Below the pieces are notes generated by a model. It was not told where the DNA came from, ran no database searches, and saw nothing but the letters and a program-made list of their open reading frames with translations. Positions 60,126 to 64,000 of a DNA stretch of 64,000 bases are shown here, one piece after another (the first letter of the stretch is position 1; each line of letters opens with the position of its first letter). Position numbers and translations under genes: made by a program. Source of the stretch: Onstottus_B arcticum (GTDB lineage Bacteria; Acidobacteriota; Blastocatellia; UBA7656); contig JBBPIE010000013.1 of the NCBI GenBank assembly GCA_038040485.1, positions 62,001-126,000 on the forward strand. Reading direction: 5' to 3'.

Positions 60126-61265
60126 ATGGCTCACGACTCCGAAACAGTTCCAAGCTACCTGCAATCCGAAGTCGAGCGCGGCACCTTCCCCGGCGCGCAG
60201 TACGTGATCGGAGAAGCCGGGAATATCGCCGCTGAAGGCGCCGTGGGGCTTGCGGTCGCCGAGCCCGAACGCATTCCTGCAACACTCGACACAATCTACG
60301 ATCTTGCGTCACTGACCAAGCCGCTGGTGACTGCCTTGCTGATCGTGAAGTCTGCCGAGCGAGGATTGATCGACCTTAAAGCTCCAGCAGCGGAATATGT
60401 CAGCGAGCTTAATGTAGACGGCAAGCGGCACCTCACCGTCGAGCAACTGCTTACGCACGTATCGGGATTCCCGAACTGGCGGCCGATTTATCTGGAGGCC
60501 AGAGACCGCGGCGACGTCGCGGCCGCGCTGGCTCGGATTCAAACGCCGAGCCCGGCGCAGCTCCTGTATAGCGACTTGAACTATGTCCTGCTTGGCATCT
60601 TGCTCGAGCGAATCACCGGCGAGCGGCTGGACCGGCTTGGCGAGCGAGAGATATTCGAACCACTCAATTTGAAACGAACAATGTTCAATCCTCCGGGCGA
60701 GCTGAGACGCGAGATTGCCGCGACAGAGTGCGGGCAGGTCTTCGAGCACGGAAACGCCGACGCGGATCTGGCGGCGCACGGCCAGTTCGAAGCCGGACTT
60801 CGAGTTCCCCCACCCGAAGCATACCGATGGCGCGACAAGGTGATCTGGGGCGAAGTTCACGATGGCAACGCGTATTTTATGGGCGGAGTGGCGGGACACG
60901 CAGGTTTGTTCTCAACGGCTCGCGAGGTGTTTCGGATTGCGAATCAGTTTCTTACGGGCAGCAAACTCTTCAAGCCTGAAACGCTGCCGCTTTTCCGAAC
61001 GGACTTCACACCCGGGCAGGACACGGCCAGATCCCTGGGGTGGATACTGGCGGCGACGCCTGATTGTTCGGCCGGGCCTTCGTTGCTTCCGGCTGGGATG
61101 GGTCACAACGGCTTTACGGGCGGAAGCGTATGGATGCAGCCGGATAAACAGCGCGTGTTGATTCTTCTGACCAACCGCGTTCACCCGACAGTGCACGCAA
61201 TCGATATGAAGACGATAAGACAGCGATTCAACAGCCTCGCGATTCAAGCGCTGGATCGTTTCTAG
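60126..61265 (+). CDS. Serine hydrolase of the beta-lactamase class C / CubicO group
   Basis: A 379-residue protein with the serine-penicillin-recognising fold. Ser62-L-T-Lys65 (SxxK) lies in YDLASLTKPLVTALL, Tyr148-S-D (YxN-type) in LLYSDLNYVLLG, and the third motif is represented by MGHNGFTGGSVW (HxG-like). No signal peptide is visible, so it may be cytoplasmic; an esterase or peptidase role is more likely than antibiotic hydrolysis. It is in line with the methyltransferase (44 bases upstream) and the TonB-like gene, which follows a fold-back repeat. Confidence 0.87.
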   Translation: MAHDSETVPSYLQSEVERGTFPGAQYVIGEAGNIAAEGAVGLAVAEPERIPATLDTIYDLASLTKPLVTALLIVKSAERGLIDLKAPAAEYVSELNVDGKRHLTVEQLLTHVSGFPNWRPIYLEARDRGDVAAALARIQTPSPAQLLYSDLNYVLLGILLERITGERLDRLGEREIFEPLNLKRTMFNPPGELRREIAATECGQVFEHGNADADLAAHGQFEAGLRVPPPEAYRWRDKVIWGEVHDGNAYFMGGVAGHAGLFSTAREVFRIANQFLTGSKLFKPETLPLFRTDFTPGQDTARSLGWILAATPDCSAGPSLLPAGMGHNGFTGGSVWMQPDKQRVLILLTNRVHPTVHAIDMKTIRQRFNSLAIQALDRF

Positions 61266-61345
61266 TTTCTGGTTTCTAGTTTCTGGTTTCTGGTTCCGAT
61301 GTTGCACCAACCAGCAACCAGAAACCAGAAACTAGAAACCGGTTT
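61266..61345. repeat. Fold-back tandem array of TTTCTGG words
   Basis: TTTCTAG/TTTCTGG is repeated five times directly after the stop codon of the serine hydrolase, then its complement (CCAGAAA) is repeated at 61309-61341. The right arm ends a few bases before the start region of the TonB-like gene. Confidence 0.85.
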
Positions 61346-61353
61346 TGGTTGAA

Positions 61354-62331
61354 GTGCTAAAGACGTTAGACAAATACATCGTCGAAGAACCAGCTCCGAG
61401 CGGTTGGCTGCAATCGGTTGGCGCGCGCGCCGGCCGCGATCCCCGCTTCAACAAACTGCTGGCGTTTTCGCTGATCGCGCACGTCCTCTTTTACGCTGCA
61501 TTGATCAAGCTCGACTCTTGGGCTATTCAACGGGCAATCGCTCAAGGCAAGCGCCAACCCGAGCTTGTTCAGCTCATCGAACTTGCGCCGCCGCGCGACC
61601 AGGTGCCGCTTCGAACCGCCCCCGAGCCGCTGGAACGCGCGGACGTCAATCACCTTCGTTTTGATCCCAAAACGGCGAATGATCTTCAGTTGCTGGCGCG
61701 CTCTCCCAAACCATCCGAGCAGAAAGGCGCGCACGGCAAGCTCCCATCCGCCGATCAAATCGAACGCCGGATGCGAGCCGCGCGTGGAGCGGCCGGCCGC
61801 GAGTCGGCGCCATCAAACTCATCCGGCCAGGCTACGGCGACTTCAGGACTTCAAGCCGGCGGCGTCGCTCAACCCGAACCGGTGACTCAGTCGCCTTCGC
61901 CGCAGCCTGCGCCCGTCACTCCCGCTGCGCCGAAGCTCGATCCGAATGCGGGTGTCATCGGCCCGCGCGAGCAGGCTTCGTCGGGCACGCACCGGGGCGA
62001 GAGTTCTCAGTCGACCGCGCTTGCGCTCCAGGCAGCCGAAGGCCAGTACATGGCTTACGTGCGAGCCAAGATCCGAAAAGCGAACGAGCGCATCATGCCG
62101 CGCGACTGGATAAAAGACATGCTGAGCGACAAGGTCTCGGCGGACTTTTCGGTTGTGGTCAGGCGCGATGGCAACATCCTGTCGACTCGGCTGCTTCGTT
62201 CGACTGGCTACTCAGTTCTTGACGATTCCGCAAGACAAGCTATATTTACAGCGAGCCCCTACGAGGGTTTTCCGCAGGACGCAGGCAACTCCCTCATCTT
62301 CACCATAACGGTTTACTTCTTCACGTTGTAA
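61354..62331 (+). CDS. TonB-like energy transducer protein
   Basis: A protein of about 325 residues with TonB architecture: a short cytoplasmic part, one membrane helix (LLAFSLIAHVLFYAALI, about 35-51), a long Pro/Ala/Ser-rich periplasmic spacer, and a TonB C-terminal domain (ADFSVVVRRDGNILSTRLLR, then DDSARQAIFTASPYEGFP). It should pass proton-motive force to outer-membrane receptors, but ExbB/ExbD and a receptor are not in the window. The GTG at 61354 is taken as start; a TTG at 61345 lies in the repeat's edge. The SpoIID gene follows after 9 bases. Confidence 0.85.
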   Translation: MLKTLDKYIVEEPAPSGWLQSVGARAGRDPRFNKLLAFSLIAHVLFYAALIKLDSWAIQRAIAQGKRQPELVQLIELAPPRDQVPLRTAPEPLERADVNHLRFDPKTANDLQLLARSPKPSEQKGAHGKLPSADQIERRMRAARGAAGRESAPSNSSGQATATSGLQAGGVAQPEPVTQSPSPQPAPVTPAAPKLDPNAGVIGPREQASSGTHRGESSQSTALALQAAEGQYMAYVRAKIRKANERIMPRDWIKDMLSDKVSADFSVVVRRDGNILSTRLLRSTGYSVLDDSARQAIFTASPYEGFPQDAGNSLIFTITVYFFTL

Positions 62332-62340
62332 CGAGCTTCT

Positions 62341-64000
62341 ATGCCTAAGCTGTCCGGAACTGCTCGCCTTCGGCTGAGCGTGGCTCTTGCTTTGGTCCTC
62401 CTTGCGTCCGGCTTCGCCGATTCAGTCTTGTTGACGGCAAGCGCGGCGCAAAACTCAGCCGCTTCCTCCAAAACGAAAAACAGCGTCAGTGAAGAGACTT
62501 CTCGTCCCCGCTCGGTCACTGCCAACGAGAAGAGGCCCGCTGAGCCGGTCGTTCGAATCGCGCTGATGACCGACCAGACATCAGTCTCGCTCAGCTCCGA
62601 TTCAGGTCTTGTCGTGAGCCGCTCGTCGCCCGGCGCGCGAGACGACAGAATCGCAAACGGACTCCTGGGAGCGCAGGCATCCCTGCCTGCTGCGATCCGC
62701 ATTGAGCTGCGCGAACCCTCGCGAGCCGCAGCATCCCGCGCGCCTGCGTATCGCATCGCCGTCGAGTCGACCGACGATCTTCGCCACGCGCGCAAGCTGG
62801 CCGGTGAACTGACCAGCAAGTTCGGCGAGCAAGCGGCTGTCGCTTTTGACTCAAAAGAAAAAGAGTACGACGTCGTCATCGGACGATTCGAGGAGCAGGC
62901 CGGCGCAAACCCGTTGCTCGCGCGGCTGCGCCGCTCGGGTTACGCCGACGCCCGAATCGTGAAGGAAACGAACGAACCGGAATCTTTGGGGAAAGACAGC
63001 AACTCGAAGCAGGCCAAAGCGAAATCTCAAAGCGATAAAGATGATCGCTCGACGAGCAAGTCTGCGCGAACAACGCAGATCGCCGCCGTCGAATCCGGCA
63101 AACTGATCGCTGCAAACGACGAGCGCCTCATCGTCTTCGCTGCGAAAGCTTCGAGCGATCGATTCGACAGGGCTGATCGTGAGCCGAAGAAGCCAGGCAA
63201 TGACGAACCCGAGTCCGACGAACGTCGCGAACCGAACTCGCGCGCGAACACCACCGATAAGCCGCTCGCGGTCCGCGTTGGCGACAAAGAGTACCGCGGC
63301 GAGATTCATCTGGTTATGAACCGGCGGGGCCGGATCAACGTGATCAACGCCGTGTCGATGGAAGACTATCTTCGCGGCGTCGTTCCGATGGAGCTTTCAC
63401 CGGGACAGTATCCGGCAATCGAAGCTCTCAAGGCCCAGGCGATAGCCGCGCGAACCTACGCGCTTGCGAATCAGGATCAGCACGGTGATGAAGGCTTCGA
63501 TTTGTATGACGACGCTCGCTCGCAGGTCTACGCGGGGCTGACCTGCGAGCGCGAGCTGAGCAACCGCGCGGTCGAAGAGACTCGCGGGATGATTGCGGTA
63601 GTCGTCGATGAAGCGGGACACGCCTCGCCGATTCAAGCCTTGTACACTGCGAACTGCGGCGGCAGCACTGAAAACAACGAAGCGGTGTTCGGCGGCGCTC
63701 CGCTTCCCTACCTGCGCGGCGTAGCTTGCGCGCCTGATCGCGCTACCGTTGCCGAACGCGACATTGCGACCAGTCGAATCGCGGATCGCTCTGTTGATAA
63801 TGAAGACCGGCCGATTCTTCGCAGCGCCGCGCTTCTCGAAGTGCTCGGCTTTCAGTTGCCACAACGCCTGACAAGCAGCTACCTCCGGAGCTCACCCGAT
63901 CAGGCTGAAGTGACAAGATGGATCGAGCGAGCAGCCAGACTGACTCAGAAAGACAAGCCGTCCTTCGGGCGCGGCGACGCGACTCGATTGCCGGGATTCG
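62341..64000 (+). CDS. SpoIID/LytB-domain protein, 5' part (cut by window end)
   Basis: The frame from ATG 62341 stays open to the end of the window (553 residues so far). It starts with a signal sequence (LRLSVALALVLLASGFAD), then the SpoIID N-terminal strand region (VVRIALMTDQTSVSLSSDSG), an SPOR-like segment, a charged linker with many Lys/Glu/Asp (about 215-300) and the SpoIID core: VSMEDYLRGVVPMELSPGQY, AQAIAARTYAL and TANCGGSTENNEAVFGG. SpoIID proteins are lytic transglycosylases acting on denuded glycan strands; outside spore formers they are thought to work in cell division or lysis. A repeat A half-copy interrupts the N-terminal part in frame. Confidence 0.85.
   Translation, partial: MPKLSGTARLRLSVALALVLLASGFADSVLLTASAAQNSAASSKTKNSVSEETSRPRSVTANEKRPAEPVVRIALMTDQTSVSLSSDSGLVVSRSSPGARDDRIANGLLGAQASLPAAIRIELREPSRAAASRAPAYRIAVESTDDLRHARKLAGELTSKFGEQAAVAFDSKEKEYDVVIGRFEEQAGANPLLARLRRSGYADARIVKETNEPESLGKDSNSKQAKAKSQSDKDDRSTSKSARTTQIAAVESGKLIAANDERLIVFAAKASSDRFDRADREPKKPGNDEPESDERREPNSRANTTDKPLAVRVGDKEYRGEIHLVMNRRGRINVINAVSMEDYLRGVVPMELSPGQYPAIEALKAQAIAARTYALANQDQHGDEGFDLYDDARSQVYAGLTCERELSNRAVEETRGMIAVVVDEAGHASPIQALYTANCGGSTENNEAVFGGAPLPYLRGVACAPDRATVAERDIATSRIADRSVDNEDRPILRSAALLEVLGFQLPQRLTSSYLRSSPDQAEVTRWIERAARLTQKDKPSFGRGDATRLPGF
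62667..62690. repeat. Repeat A, left half-copy inside the SpoIID gene
   Basis: The 24 bases beginning GGGAGCGCAGGCATCCCTGC are 23/24 identical to 59055-59078. They lie in frame and encode GAQASLPA; the neighbouring strand pattern of the SpoIID N-domain is interrupted at this point. Confidence 0.8.

Overview
The window looks like a chromosomal piece of a Gram-negative bacterium of moderately high GC. KdsB (LPS precursor), a TonB-like protein, SppA, a PBP4-type DacB and many signal peptides indicate an outer membrane. The gene set (fused E1 alpha/beta, secreted putative-Ig repeat proteins, C-terminal SpoIID protein) and the very repeat-rich intergenic DNA remind me of Acidobacteriota of the Blastocatellia type. 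That placement is an inference; no rRNA, tRNA or marker-gene tree was available. I see no tRNA, rRNA, CRISPR array, transposase or integrase.

Layout. 1-2.2 kb: end of a flavin-dependent monooxygenase, an alpha/beta hydrolase, and a cluster of tiny genes, one frameshifted. 2.4-6.4 kb: secreted Cys-type sulfatase, exported metallo-beta-lactamase-fold hydrolase, class III aminotransferase. 6.5-8.6 kb: small protein plus C39-like peptidase, then a truncated DUF4297-like gene joined to a beta-propeller fragment. 8.7-15.9 kb: aquaporin, YpfJ-like peptidase, SUMF1-domain protein, swivel-first aconitase-family enzyme, fused 2-oxoacid dehydrogenase E1. 16-19 kb: TPR membrane protein, basic small protein, XisH/XisI. 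19.3-27.2 kb: small membrane protein, BON protein, rhodanese, MFS exporter, GDPD, HIT hydrolase, SppA, ribosomal protein S1. 27.7-31.3 kb: a SIR2-domain gene followed 30 bp later by a nSTAND NTPase-TM-TPR gene, the best candidate for an unusual defence system. 31.3-40.6 kb: a VWA surface protein and FecR-like membrane protein, divergent from a 1,537-residue secreted metallopeptidase-like protein with ten putative-Ig repeats. 40.6-47 kb: DacB, nucleotidyltransferase, single-chain restriction-modification enzyme, TumE-like toxin-antitoxin pair. 47-54.5 kb: HemB, small zinc-finger protein, secreted ferredoxin-like protein, PyrG-KdsB, DUF433/DUF5615 pair, LarB, YqeY. 54.5-58.8 kb: ATPase/PIN-like pair and an APC permease. 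59-64 kb: SpoU methyltransferase, serine hydrolase, TonB-like protein and the start of a SpoIID-domain protein cut by the window end.

Two themes run across the window. First, immunity-like and selfish modules (SIR2/nSTAND, ATPase/PIN, restriction-modification, DUF4297 remnant, XisHI, two toxin-antitoxin pairs) are scattered singly among housekeeping genes rather than gathered in one island. Second, the intergenic DNA is full of fold-back repeats. One family (repeat A: GGGAGCGC followed by a GC-rich palindrome, often with an inverted partner about 50 bp away) occurs at least five times and lies in frame inside two coding sequences and at the end of a third. Another class has one architecture (a short degenerate tandem word, a spacer, then its reverse complement) but a different word at each locus.
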